A DNA stretch of 64,000 bases from Sarcocystis neurona (GCA_000727475.1 KL647304.1:2435694-2499693), one strand, 5' to 3'. Positions 49,301-61,873 are shown, counted from the first letter of the stretch. Numbers and translations are program-made. Notes: generated by a model from the sequence alone, not told the origin.

Positions 49301-52300
49301 ACACATATACGAAGCGTTTGGCAGTAAGTGCTTTGCACTTTTTTAATACGCGCGAGCACGACCTATTCCGGGCTTATGGCCTACACGGGAACAAACGAAA
49401 GAAAGTCCTGTCTCTTTTGGCCGTACGCACTAGCTACATCCACGGCCTTTACACTTTCAAGAACACTTGTGCTGCCCTCGCTGCAGGCAGGTGTGATACA
49501 AAATTACTGCAGTGTTACCCCTATGTCCCCGCAAAGTGTGTGATCACTACCGTGTTGCGTGGACTACTCCAAACACTCTACTACGACTACTATATCACAC
49601 AAGTATAGTATGAAATTGATGGAAGCGAGAGGGAAAACGCTGAACGTGACGGCGCTGTTGGACACCCACAACCGCATCTCGTGATTCTCGGGGGAAGCAG
49701 TGATAGCTGCGTTAGTGTGTAAGTAGGTACGGGCACAAGAGAAGGTAGAAGAGAGTCGCGAGAGGCAAAGGTAGTTCACGAAAAAGACGGCTCTGACGCG
49801 ATGTGGTTGTCGTCGCCGTGTGGCTCTCATCTGAGTCCGCACCACCTTCCACTTTTACCTGGAAGGCCGTGCGACCACACAGAATCCTAGCTGGTGCTGC
49901 GGCTTTTCTCAAAAGAGCCAGCGGGCACACAGTGTTTCCCAACACTTTACGACTAAAAAGAAGCCCTTCTCTAGAGCAGAAGTGTTGACGGGAGTGAAGT
50001 CAGAAGAGGCCGCTCCGCAGAGGAGAGGAGGTGGCTGTCGCCTTTGCCTTCGCAGCAGGAGCACTGTCTGCAAAAAGATGACTGTTCTTCCATCCTCGTG
50101 TGCGGCCGCTTCTCGCAGACTGAAGCCGTCTAAGAGCAAGCCATAGAAAGACATACCTATTCCCAACGCCTCTGCATGCACTCGGGCGCTCACTCGCAGA
50201 CATTCTCGTTTCCTACAACATTGATCATCGGACACAAGGTTCTGCAGCTCCTGTCTTCCGACCGACGTAGCAGCAAACGAAAATGACACAAACAAAAGAG
50301 AGACCTAGAATGTCATTCCCTTCTGTCCCATGGAGTCCTGCGTCTTCTGTGAATAGAAGACTGCCCATCTCGATTCCCAAGCGTTCTGTAACTCTCTACT
50401 GTCTGCGGGTAGCTCTCTCCCGATGGCGTCAACCCCGCACAGCTAACTATCAGTCATACAGGAGAGCGAAACAAAATCCACCTTCTGCTCCCTTTCATAT
50501 GCATACTTTAAGTGTCTCGCCTTCAACGGCAGCAAGCAATTACGCATATACGTGTATATGCATACATATGTTGGTGTGTCTGTCTCTCTCTCCTTGTCTC
50601 TTTCTCTATATATGTATACATGCATATACGTATATGTTGATGTTTCTATGTGTCTGCATATGAAGGGGTATCCTTGTTTTATCAACTACATGCGTACATA
50701 TGAATATGTGGGCATGCTGACGTGCACAATATATCTTCCCTTTTTCTTCTGGTGTATATACATATATGTATGGATTCAATAGGAAGTCGTCGTATATGTA
50801 GTTGTCAGTTCGACTACAAGTATTTCGCAGAAATCCAGATATGTGTATACACATATATATATGTGTATATATATATATATATATGTGTACGCACTGCTTT
50901 CCCTCACACGCAGTCGTCAACAACGTCGTGAGAAGAAGGTTCGTCAAGTAAATTATACAAGCATATATTAGTATTCACTGGAGGGTCTGGTTCACGTGTA
51001 TTTCTTGATTCTCCCGTCCACACATAGCCTTGTAACGGATAGGTAGCCATCTTAAACACGTACATACATATGCATGCATCTTGTCTTTCCGTGTACGTAT
51101 GCTTTGTATAGATGTCTACAAATGTTCGAAAAACAAGAGTATACTTTAGGTTAGTGAAACACACGCGTAAACACATACAATTCAGCAATCGGTCTTTCTT
51201 CAGATGCTGCGGATGCGGGGGGAATCCGACGCTAGTGGAAAGCGTGTGGGGAACACTAACTATGCATAAACATGGATAGACAACTTGCGGTAGCAAGCAG
51301 CAAATTTGCAAGGTTGCCGCTACAGTGGCCCCTGTTCTGCAATCCCTCTCTGCTGCTGTATTTGCACGAGTGTGTGCTGCTGCAGAGCATGTGGAATAAA
51401 GGAGCCGCAAGAAATTTTATAGATGCGTTTGGTCCTAACCCTCTGCTCTGGTTCATACCGATTGGTACGTCTTCCTGCCTTTTATTCTTCCTGCTTCTGC
51501 TGCTGCTACTTGCTTGTGGTGCTGCAGCTCTAGCAGGTGTTGCTTTTGCGCCACCTCCGCCGCGCCTGATGCTGCTGCTGTCAGACTTCCTGCGGCTGCC
51601 TTTGCTTCAGCTTCTGTTGCAGTTCCGGCAGTCTGTCTTGATGCTGCTGCTGCTCGTATAACTGCAGGCGCAGTCACGTCTGCTGCTGCTGCTCCTGTAG
51701 CTCTTCGTCCTGCTGCTGCACCCGTCGCTGTCAGTGCGACACCTGATTCTGCTGCTGCTACTGCAGAGGCTGCTGCAACGCGAGTTCCGCTCTGCTGCGG
51801 CCCCTGCTGCTTCTACGGCACTTGCTGCAAATAGTGTGCTGCACGTACATATGCTGCTGCTGTCATATTTTCTCAGTGCACCCACACTTGGAGAATCCGT
51901 CTGCAGGACCCTTCTTCGCACCCTGTCAATCCTACCTCTGTAACCACATATACATGTATATATGTAGCGCGTGCCAAAGGATTAATTCTTACCCCCAGAA
52001 AAGTTTCCTTCCGTCTCTCTTCTGTTGTTTTCCCGTCGCTTCTCTTTCTTCCCTTTCCCTGTTGCAGTGTGGAGTCAGTTTGACTTCGGATGTTTCGCAT
52101 CTTCATTGCTTCGTCTTGTAGTCGCCTTCCTCTACAACACAGAGAGTCAGGCGCACTTTTTAGAAATTCCCCCGCTGTTGTCTTTTGTGCTCCGTTATAC
52201 ACGTCCTCTTTAGTAAGTGTGTAATACTCACCGCTCTCCTTCACTTGTTCTCCCCCTCCTACTGAAAAACCTCTTAGTTGAGTTTGAGGTGTGCTTTTAT

Positions 52301-53008
52301 CCGGCCTCTTTGCACCCGCTTCTTTCTGCTCCCCTTCCCAAACCTCCACGAGCTCTGTTCGCACGCACTACTAAAATGTTTTCCTCCCTCTGTGTCTCTT
52401 TCTTTCTCTCTATATATGTTTGTACATATGTATACATGTAAGCACCTCATTTCCTAGATACTCAGCGCGTACATCTCAATTTATATATACCTGCATGTCT
52501 ACAAACTGGTGGTCTTGCGTTGATCAGTCCTCTCTGCTGCTAGGGACAAGAAGGCTCCCCCACGCAGCGGCCCCTGTTTAGTGTGTGCTCGATCTGCCGC
52601 TTGTACTCCTACACCGCTGCTTCCATCGCTTCTGCTGCTGCTGCTGCTTCGTGTGTTCCTCTCTCCCTCTGCTGCTGTCTACGACGGTGGTGCGGTTCCT
52701 CCGGCTCCGCTGTTGCTGCTGGTGGTCGTTCGTATCGCAATGCGTTGGACTTTTCGAATGCGTTTCTGTTTCTTCCTCCTGCAGCTCATCGTGTTTTCCC
52801 TTCTCTCTGTCCTTCCGCCTTGTAAGAGCCTTTTTTTCTTTTGCTTGGTGCTGCTGCTGGTGTTGGCTGCCTCGAGACTTCTACAGATAACCGCGAAGGA
52901 GATGGTGTAACTTTTCTTTCGGAGCAAACACGTCTGCTACATGAGGACGCTGAAGCGTCTCGCGGCGTTCGAGCCTTTGATCCGATTATTGAGGGCTCTG
53001 CAGATTAG
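31871..53008 (+). CDS. DHHC-type protein S-acyltransferase (palmitoyltransferase), eight exons, 602 residues
   Basis: Integral membrane enzyme that transfers palmitate from acyl-CoA to cysteines of target proteins through an acyl-enzyme intermediate on the DHHC cysteine. Inferred exons: 31871-32830, 34946-35013, 37634-37793, 44280-44531, 46149-46240, 49033-49108, 51386-51464, 52887-53008 (TAG stop). All are GT..AG with matching phases and sum to 1809 bp. Residues 1-297 are a Ser/Ala/Gln-rich, presumably cytosolic tail with a Gln-rich run at about 231-254. TM1 is about 298-320 and continues into [10 protein letters not shown]2 is about 347-367, followed by [12 protein letters not shown]. The Cys-rich domain covers about 405-445 with zinc-type cysteines at 407, 410, 421, 424, 427 and 441 and DHHC at 432-435 (codons 44385-44396). 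TM3 is about 450-469 and TM4 about 492-509. The TTxE motif is TTIE (518-521). The PaCCT motif runs Asn546 to Gly552, then [10 protein letters not shown] and a C-terminus beginning NREGDG. The ATG at 31871 is preceded by AAG and followed by G, a good initiation context. The intron-exon model is inferred; the least certain choices are the exon 3 donor at 37794 and the exon 2 donor at 35014. Confidence 0.92.
32561..32635 (+). repeat. CAG-repeat-derived glutamine-rich stretch in the DHHC protein tail
   Basis: GAG CAG CAG CAG.. codons interspersed with Pro, His and Glu encode about 24 residues (231-254) dominated by Gln. It lies in the predicted cytosolic N-terminal tail. CAG-encoded homopolymer-like runs are common in coccidian proteins. 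Confidence 0.8.
32831..34945 (+). other. Intron 1 of the DHHC gene
   Basis: Donor GTAAGT, acceptor CCCCTGCAG, phase 0, interrupting the end of TM1. It contains a TAC/ACT triplet-rich stretch at about 33125-33430 and three imperfect copies of a GAAGCATTCATTCC-like motif at 34523, 34599 and 34665. No gene was recognised in it. Confidence 0.75.
35014..37633 (+). other. Intron 2 of the DHHC gene
   Basis: Donor GTATGC, acceptor ACCGCTGCAG, phase 2 (split codon CG|A, Arg). It contains TA microsatellites at about 35896-35945, 36731-36771 and 37557-37576. A possible extra exon near 36503-36581 was considered and rejected on phase. Confidence 0.7.
36731..36771. repeat. TA microsatellite
   Basis: TATATGTGTATACATA followed by an uninterrupted TA run, within intron 2 of the DHHC gene. 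Confidence 0.9.
39849..39971. repeat. TA-rich microsatellite cluster
   Basis: TATATACATATATATATAAATATG-type DNA with a short CTCTCTCT run, inside intron 3 of the DHHC gene. Confidence 0.88.
40280..43140. repeat. Long pyrimidine-rich block on the sense strand of the DHHC intron
   Basis: Nearly 3 kb in which the + strand is dominated by C and T, with TTC, CTC, TCT and CCT words and few G or A runs. It is not a simple tandem repeat. It yields overlapping open frames in all + frames and Lys/Arg/Glu-rich frames on the complement. Confidence 0.8.
44532..46148 (+). other. Intron 4 of the DHHC gene
   Basis: Donor GTACGA. The acceptor is the end of a CTG run, CTGCTGCTGCTGCAG. About 90 bases of GA-rich purine sequence (45946-46040) lie shortly before the acceptor. 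No gene was recognised in it. Confidence 0.75.
47070..47575. repeat. Degenerate TAC/ACT triplet tract
   Basis: About 500 bases in which ACT, CTA, TAC and TGC triplets dominate, with runs such as CTACTACTACTAC. The periodicity is three but imperfect. The reading frames are Thr/Tyr/Leu-rich and have no domain. It lies in intron 5 of the DHHC gene. Confidence 0.8.
48545..49032. repeat. GCT/CTG triplet-rich tract ending at a splice acceptor
   Basis: The + strand is rich in GCTGCT, TGCTGT and CTGCTG, ending in CGCTGCTGCAG, the acceptor of the exon that encodes the TTIE motif. Confidence 0.78.
49109..51385 (+). other. Intron 6 of the DHHC gene
   Basis: Donor GTACAC, acceptor TGTGTGCTGCTGCAG, phase 0. 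It contains TA/TGTATA microsatellites at about 50550-50640 and 50850-50887. No gene was recognised in it. Confidence 0.75.
51465..52886 (+). other. Intron 7 of the DHHC gene
   Basis: Donor GTACGT, acceptor GACTTCTACAG, phase 1 (split codon G|AT, Asp). The first 370 bases are GCT/CTG-rich (about 51485-51840). A second GCT-rich stretch is at 52620-52760, with C/T-rich DNA at about 51990-52130. Frames crossing it are Ala/Leu/Cys-rich artefacts. Confidence 0.75.
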
Positions 53009-56000
53009 TTGCCTTTTATTCTTTCTTCCCTGTCTCCTTCTGCGCCTCCGTCCTCTTCTTATTCACTTCAAGCGTACCTTTTTCCGTACCGTTCTCCTTT
53101 CTTTGGCCGCGCTTCGGCGACCTTCTATACGAAGTGTTAATGATCCGCCATCATAGAAGCATCTCACGACGAGCGAAAGAGGCACAGTGTCTAACAAGGA
53201 AAATGAGAATGCGACAAGGTAGTACGGTGAAGAAAGAAGACGCAGACGAAGCAGAAAAGGGGAAACGAACTAACATGGAAGTGGCTTTGCAATCAGGCAA
53301 CCATGAAGCAATGTTTCAGTTGTTTCCTCCCATGCCGTTTTTCATATTTCTGTTTTTTTCGTCCAAATCCGGCTATGGCCACTTATTATAGCAAGCACCT
53401 GTGACATTCCGTCAGCGAAACGAAAGCAGGATTCATTCTACTACACATAAGGAGTGGACTCTCCTAGGATGGGTCCCGAGGCACCAAAGGGTACAACGAA
53501 GAGTAGACGTTATATATGTCTACTGTACATTGCAGCACTATTACTTAAATGGGCTATTCGTACAATTATTGACTAAAGCCCGGGGACAGTACTTTGCGTA
53601 GGAGTGCTACTGCCACATTACCTCTTCAGAGGGGTGCTCACAACGGTTCTTGAAAAAGGTTGGTTCTAGGAAGGATAATAGTAGCTAATGAGAAACACAC
53701 TACGAGAGTGCTACCAGTAGGCCTTTCTCTCCATACCCGCTGCTCCTAACCCTTCGTTGCTACGGCGATTACTCGTAGCATGCGTACGGACCGAAGAATG
53801 AAGAAGCCCATCACAGTTAATCTTGCCGGATTAGCAGGTTCCGAAAGAAAAGGAAAATTAATCGCACGGTAGTTGCTCCACCGCATCTTCAATATTTTAC
53901 AATATTGCACGTGTGTCTCTTTGAAAAGCACCTGCTACGCTCGCACTACTTTCACCTGCGCTGCTACGGAACGCTTTTTTCCCCCTTTCTCCTCGAAACG
54001 ACACATTTCACTTTCCGTTTAGAAGCGCCCGTGAAACTCCAGCACGCACGCGGCTGCTGCACAAGTCCACAACCGTCGTACACTCCGGGCAGCCTTCAAA
54101 GGCAACGACGCAAAGCCCTGGTGATACCCGGAAAGGCACACATTCACATACGCATCAATGTAGCTGACTATCTATGCAGGGGGAAGAAGATACATTTTCA
54201 GACTTATGCCGTGCGTGTAGATGACAATATTTGGAAACGTGTATAACTCGTGTGCTATGTAGTTACTGCACGTGACTGCTGCCATGAAATGTGTGTATGT
54301 GTGTGTGTATGCGCAGATACTTGCGCAAAGGTTTTTACACATATGCACGTATGTGTACAAGCAAAACAGAAGAGCGTTGTGCGTAGGTAAGTATAGGTGG
54401 GCACGTACACAAAGATAGGTGATTACGAAATCAAGTGAACGAGTATCTCATTAACTGTTGATCTATCCATACAAATGTGTACGTACACGGATATGCAAAA
54501 TTGTCTGCTCACTCGTACACACATCAGGGTACAGGGAGCATAACAGAGCTACAGATATATATCACGGCTTCGCTCACGGGTAGAGAAGATGTTTTCTCCC
54601 ACGCATTTACAGTTCGGTTTGTTCTAGCCGCGTCGCTGCTGTGGCGGTCGGCTTTTCACAGAGAAAAGAGGAAGTTCGTGTGGATATAGTAGCACAAAGA
54701 TAGGTACATATTCTCAGCCTCTTTTTTGTAAATAGAGAACAAGCTAGATCGGGGTATTTGGATTAAGAAGCTCTGCTGCATATCTTGTTGCCGTTAACCT
54801 CACGTAAAAAGAACTAGGGTTTTATATTGCAAAGTAAAACTTCGATCCCTTTCTGCCGTATTGCAATATGGTTGCGGTGTACGTAGCTGCAAGCACTGCA
54901 CGTTTAGGTGTGCTGAGACTGAGCGGTTGCGGTGGACACCGCTGAAGGACCACCACGCGTAGTTTCCCCTTGTTACACGAGTTACGAGTAAGAAACAAAC
55001 AGGCTAGATGGCTAAAAAGTCTCTCTGGCTTGAATGGAGAGGAAAGCATCAATTTAGTCGCATATTCCCGGAGTTAATTAGAATGTGAACATGTACGCAC
55101 ATGCATGTAGTGCCTATCGGAGGCGAAATGTTTATACTTGTATACCTACACACGTACGAGTATGCACACGTATGTGAAAATGCAGGGGAAACTGTTGCTT
55201 TGGTGAAAATACCATTCCTTTGGTGTCACTACAGTGCGACCGCTCCATCTTTCCAGAGTTCCACAAGCAGGAGTGTGAAACAAGTGAGTCAGTAAGAAGC
55301 AGTCGGTCACACCTTCACTATACATCTACCCATATACGTGCGCACATTCATTTACAATTAAATAGTTTCCGCCGTAGGACGTGGTGCGCTCTTCTGCACC
55401 GTTGTGTATGTCTGTGCACCGTATGCATGTCGTTAGACCAATGAGAGGCAGAGAATGCAGTACAAATGTATACTCATATACGTATGTGATTGCACGTGGC
55501 CGTACACGTGTGTCTATCTATGCAGAGAAAAGGTGCGTGCTTGCATATATTTCATATACTCGTACGTTTATGTTTATGTAGCTACACATATCGGTACCAA
55601 AAAAGCATACCAAGTGGGTGCACCTATATATGTGCTTGTTCAATTGCAAAAAACCAGTCGCATTGTCCACGAAGGTTCGTTGGCATAGACGTGTTTACAC
55701 GTACTTATATATATATACACGCGTATGTACGTATCCACGGCTGCGAACAGGCACCTAATGCACGTCTGTAGTAGATTGCCAATGCAGAAACGCTATACAT
55801 AATTAAGGAGGAAGAATGGAATACATGAATAAAGTGTGGACGAGAGTAAATCAACGAGAAATGGACAGAGCAGAACAGTACTGTAACACAGATAAGAATT
55901 ATTTTTTCACGCGTGAACGTGCACACGTCTGGAGGTGCTTCCTTTCCTTTGCACTACTGTCTGTGCAGCAGCACCACATTGGCGTCGGTCTTGCCTGTAA

Positions 56001-59000
56001 GCCAAAGCGCGACCACGCTGCGGTGTGCCGCCGTACAGATACAAACACAAAAGGTTTAATATACGTGTGTACTAATTTGAAGACACTCATGTACGGAAAA
56101 CGCCAGTATTTACGTATCTACTCATATATTTGTACACTACGTGCATAACCGTATACATATGTTTATATATATATATATGTTTTTCAAGGTGTTCATGCAT
56201 GAGACCGCCGTGTAAGTCCGCACAGGTGCACATCGTAGCCATATTCTGCGTGTTAAAAGTTCTCCCCACGTACTACTGCTACCCCCGCTACTGCTAGCAA
56301 CGACGCAATTTATTCTACATAACTTCCTCATTCCACCAGTGCTTCGATACAGAGCAGGACGCTGTCCTTCTCTTGGTTTCGTATTACATGTTCCGCCAGT
56401 CGCACGCCCTAAACAGACACGCGGCAAAACTTCGCCTGAATGCACGGCACTATGTTGTGCTGCCACATAGATACACACGTGTGTGTGTCTGTATCAAAAT
56501 CCTCCAGAGTAATGCGTACGTTGCAGTCTGGTGAAATTACCAATGCCACGCGGCCTACGCATAGCGACTAACCACAAAGTGCGCAAACTGTATGTGTACC
56601 TTACCTGTCACGCCTTGCTCGCTCATGACGAATGCCTATGTATATATATACATATAAATATATATATATATATATATGTATTTATATGCGTGTACATGGA
56701 TATACGTGTATATCAAGGCATCTGCGTGTGCACGTTTACACCTACACATACGTACACACATTCTCATAAACAAATGTGTGTATACATATATATATATATA
56801 TATATGTAAATATATGGCGCGTGACTTGCTGTGTCACCGTCAGATAAAAAAACCGTCGCTGTTGCTGCTGAGGTAGACGACATCTAGCGTGGAAAACAGT
56901 GGATCTCTTACTCTGTTTTTCTTTTACCTCAAGCGCACAGGAAAATACGACGTAGAAAGCTACTTTTCTTACCTTGCCTCGCAGACAACGTCTGTTAAGG
57001 AGGAGAAAAGGAAAAAATTGAATTAGGAGACACGGACACTAGCCTGAGCAGCTGATGCTGCATATGAGTGTCGGCATTCGTCGACGCTCGACAAAGTGCA
57101 CAGGCAGTTTAAGGACAGTGCGCTAACCGTTGACCCCTTACCGCTTGTGCTGTAGTGAAGAGAATAATGTGTATGCACGCACATGAATATATAGTGTATG
57201 CTAAAATGCATACATATTTGTATATGTATACATATGTATATATGAACTCGCCTTTGCAGCCCGACAGCCGGCAGTTAGACCTTTTACGTGTCTGTTAGCA
57301 GAGACGAGTCCGCAAAGGTATGTGATGCGAGGGGAAGGAAACCTGCTGCATATTCGCCAAGTCGCTACGGATAGACACGTATGTAGGCGTACGCGAGAGA
57401 GGCGCTGGCGGGGACGGGCAGCGTCGACTGGAAATTTGTATCTTTTCCGTCGTGTATGCCGCGGATGCATCTTTGCAGAAACAAAAACGTACAGCGTTTC
57501 CACAGACATGCAAGCACGGCGAGAGAGGCGGGGAAGCACAAGGAAGGGGAAGGTGCGACCACGTGACAAGTTGCGTTTCGTCGGCTGCATCAACAGACAC
57601 ATGCGCTACCGTGTGCAAATGTTCTTGTGTTTTCCTTTCTTCCAAAATGTTTTCTCTCCTGGACTGTGTTCGATGATGTACGAGGGCGCTGCAGCCTCTT
57701 GCACAAACTGGCGCAGACCTCGCACTCATGCGTCCAGTGAATCGTGGAAACAATATTTTCATTTTATGGAGCAAAATTTTGCAGAAATGCGTTGCGAGTG
57801 AGTCGGTGACTATCGCACCTGGTTTCTCACCATGTCGGCCACAATGCTATTGCAACAAGAGTATCTTTTACTACGGAATGCGCACAAGGTGTGGAACAAG
57901 AAGACTTCCGCACGTAAAGACGTTGTAAGCAAAACGAATATACAAAGGGACGTAGTTACATGTATGTAAAGGTGAGTCAAAACGTCCTGCTATGGATTAA
58001 CTTTAAAGTAGAACAGTTTCTTCCGTAATTACTTGTGTTGTTGTACGCCTGGACTGCTCTCAAATTCTTACTCTACAGCCCTCTAAATTGTCCGACGGTT
58101 TTGTCGACTCAGGCAGTGTTCTTTTGTGCCCTTCATATCAATGCTACGCACTTTCACCTTTTCACTATCCACTTTGTCCAGTACACAGAATGTTGACAAC
58201 CATTGCCACGCTCCTTTGCGCCCGTTGTACACACGTGTATAAATATTTATGGCATACTACGTTTAACACCTAGTGTAGATACTGAAGACTATACAGCAGG
58301 TGTACGCTGCAATTGTAAATTTTTCACACTAGATCCTTTTCGTTGGACACAGTGCACGTAACATTTGTTTAACACATTTTTACGACCTGCAAAGCGCTGT
58401 GTTGTATATGCGGTTCTTCCTCAAACTATTTCCTCGAGCTACGCCGAGGTGCAAGAACTCGCTGCAATTTGTTCCCCACAATCTTCACTCTACGCTGTGA
58501 CTCGTTTGTTCGTTTTTATTTCTTCCTGTTGAGTAGTGTGGATGTCTTTTTTTTTAACGAAGTGCCTTACTGGAAAATCAAACTCTTGTGCAGTATACTC
58601 ATGTTAGCACTCCGGATACAATAGAGCTTCATCTCGTTTGTCTCGCGTTCCACTCTGTTGTTCACCTGGAACACGAGGTGATTAGAACTTTTTTTTGCGT
58701 CAGTTCTACCTGTCTTCATATAGGCAGGCGTGTGTCTCTGGAAAAGTTCCTGATGTCTGCACTACAATTTTCTACTCTTCCCCCTCTAAACAGACGCCCC
58801 TCAAATAGTTCCTCTCCAAACTGATTGCTTGTCTTCGAGGAGACGTCTACACTATACAAAAGCGCCACGTTTGGAGGAATTTGCAGCACTTCCCCTGATA
58901 TTTCTTTTTAGCGTGTGTCACACATCTGTCTAGTTTCAGTTGCCGCCACTAGGAAGACTTCGACTATAAGCGGTGATATACACTGGGTGCTGTTAAGTGG

Positions 59001-59207
59001 TGCTCATACTACACATCTCAGTTGTGTTTGACGACATAATGTAAGGCGCGTCGTTTCTACGATCAGAGTTTTTCATGAGTCTTGTGACTTGACCTGCTCC
59101 GCATACTCTGAGTCTTTGGTATGAATTACTGTGGCGATACTGTCCAAGAAGGAATACACTGTCGGAGCCGTACATCTTCTTGCGCATGCGCACACGAGGA
59201 TACATAC
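53009..59207. other. Interval downstream of the DHHC gene, no gene recognised
   Basis: It should begin with the DHHC 3' UTR; no polyadenylation signal could be assigned. The rest is mixed unique sequence with TA microsatellites at about 56160-56180, 56640-56683 and 56781-56808. A 480-base stretch at 57295-57801 is open on both strands and not repetitive, but carries no domain I recognise. Confidence 0.55.
56640..56808. repeat. Two TA microsatellites separated by TACACA-rich DNA
   Basis: TA runs at 56640-56683 and 56781-56808 flank about 100 bases rich in GTATA, CACAC and TACG words. Confidence 0.85.
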
Positions 59208-59210
59208 CTG

Positions 59211-59241
<31 letters not shown>

Positions 59242-59919
59242 GCANNNNNNNNNNNNNNNNNNNNNNNNNNNNNNNNNNNNNNNNNNNNNNNNNNNNNNNN
59301 NNNNNNNNNNNNNNNNNNNNNNNNNNNNNNNNNNNNNNNNNNNNNNNNNNNNNNNNNNNNNNNNNNNNNNNNNNNNNNNNNNNNNNNNNNNNNNNNNNNN
59401 NNNNNNNNNNNNNNNNNNNNNNNNNNNNNNNNNNNNNNNNNNNNNNNNNNNNNNNNNNNNNNNNNNNNNNNNNNNNNNNNNNNNNNNNNNNNNNNNNNNN
59501 NNNNNNNNNNNNNNNNNNNNNNNNNNNNNNNNNNNNNNNNNNNNNNNNNNNNNNNNNNNNNNNNNNNNNNNNNNNNNNNNNNNNNNNNNNNNNNNNNNNN
59601 NNNNNNNNNNNNNNNNNNNNNNNNNNNNNNNNNNNNNNNNNNNNNNNNNNNNNNNNNNNNNNNNNNNNNNNNNNNNNNNNNNNNNNNNNNNNNNNNNNNN
59701 NNNNNNNNNNNNNNNNNNNNNNNNNNNNNNNNNNNNNNNNNNNNNNNNNNNNNNNNNNNNNNNNNNNNNNNNNNNNNNNNNNNNNNNNNNNNNNNNNNNN
59801 NNNNNNNNNNNNNNNNNNNNNNNNNNNNNNNNNNNNNNNNNNNNNNNNNNNNNNNNNNNNNNNNNNNNNNNNNNNNNNNNNNNNNNNNNNNNNNNNNNTA
59901 TATATATATATATATATAC
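59208..59919. other. Assembly gap of 654 N flanked by matching TA microsatellites
   Basis: Unknown bases occupy 59245-59898. The left flank ends in a TA run followed by TACACACGCA. The right flank starts with a TA run also followed by TACACACGCA. Any open frame drawn across the gap is meaningless. Confidence 0.97.
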
Positions 59920-61842
59920 ACACGCAGACGCATCTATATGGGCATTTACAGAGAGTGATCTGCGGCAGCCGGTTCGATGGATTGTTACAGATTTGCGGCT
60001 CGTAATAGTAAGGGTTTTTAATAATTGGCGATAACTGCGCACATGTCCAAAAGCGGTTTTATTTCATCGGGTTCACAGTCTCTGATACGTTGTCTTTCTT
60101 TGAACACACGCAGGACTAGCTTTCTCGCCACTCTTCGGAAAAATCAGCAACGAGCACAATACAATGGTAAAGTATGCGTGGTGTTCCCTTCGCTCACATT
60201 CTACACGTAAAAAGGTAGCAACAAGATAGAATAAATTATTTGTGCTACTACTGCGTATACCCGTGGTGCCAGTCGGTAACATCACCTAGTCAACTTGACT
60301 TTTTTCCTTCACATTCGTACGCAGTACAAACATAACTAATTTTTTCAACAGCGGGGTAACTCTTTTGAATGAATCCAGCGACCGCTGCATCCGGCTACTG
60401 TTGCGTCGTGGACCTGCCGTAATTGCACGCATACTATGTGGACATACTCATACATATATACATATATAAATATATATGTATGTATACATACACTTACACA
60501 TACATCCATAAATACACACATACCTACATACGTGCATAACTACATATCTGCATGAGTATATACATCGCACACAGATACAAACATACACATATACGTACTA
60601 ATACACATACGTACCTGAGTGTACATGTAATGGGAGCTCGCAACCGCATTAGGCGATACGGATGGATATATTTTGCATATATATGTATATATATATATTT
60701 ATATGTACGTGTACACGTAGGGTCATGCACGCTTACACATGAAAGTGAACGTCGTACGTCCAGCAAAAACGGAATGGAGTCCCGTTGGTCTTTTTGCTGA
60801 GACTCGCAAGAGCGTATTGCAAATACGGGTGCACTTCAAGGCGCTGCAGCGCGTTACGGAGATATAAGTACGTGGAAGATTCTCTAATGCATGAGCTTCG
60901 GTGCTGCAAGCATATCTTTGGCCAGCATTTTGACAGCAGATTATGTCACACCGCTCGGCTAAGTTAAACGATGGGTGTCAAAGGCTGACAGCAAACTCAG
61001 AAAACATCAGAGTCCATTGAAGCTTGCACATGGACTCGTCGAGTGTCCGACGACCACCATCAGCAGCTGCAGACATTTCGGGAAATTTGGAGAACGCTTT
61101 ACTATTCCGTCTTCATACTCAGAGCGCGTCTGCGGAGCCACACGCACGCAGCAGCAATCTCGCCAGTAGTCCGTAGACACGTACTCGCCACCTTTTGATC
61201 CTTCAACGCAAGTAGGGCTCTTCTGTTGGCCTGGCCCATGCATTCACAAGCAAACCGGGCGTCGGTCTTTCGTGCAGGCGCACTTCCGTTGATCCGCCCC
61301 AGGAGCGCCAGAAATCAAATCCGTTTGTCTCAGCTGTCGCTTCCTGGGCGCTACGTGAGAACTAGAAACCACGCTATTACACATGCGTTACAGGTTCTCC
61401 CAACCAAAAAGGACACCAACCATACTGAAGCGTTTCCCTAAGTATTTGTCCGCCTTCGCGATTACTGGCTAACGTCCGTAACACCGCTGCCCTGTGTGCT
61501 GCTTCACGCAAAACATACCACGTTGCTGCTTGCCACTGCTGCAGACCACATGAAAAGAACCACCTTACTACTTGCCTCTGCTTTCATGCAGTGTGCTGCC
61601 GTGCTGACGGCTGCTTAAGGAAGGGACATTTGCTTCATTTGCTGCGGCTGCTGCTGCACGCAACGAGAACCGCTGCCGACTGCCAGTGCCCAATGTGGCG
61701 CTTTTGGCTGATTGATAGTAGCGTCCCATGAATGTGAGATATTTACATGCATATATATGGATAGAGAGAGAGATATGAAGAGGGACAATGAGTGATAGAA
61801 CTTAAGGTGTTTCCGTGTTTGTACGTGTTCATGCATATATAC

Positions 61843-61873
<31 letters not shown>

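Noticed and set aside
51514..51834. Ala-rich open frame of 106 codons
   Set aside because: It is a translation of a GCT/CTG repeat tract inside DHHC intron 7.
59121..60042. Open frames of 265-349 codons around 59.1-60.0 kb
   Set aside because: They cross the run of N and consist almost entirely of unknown residues.
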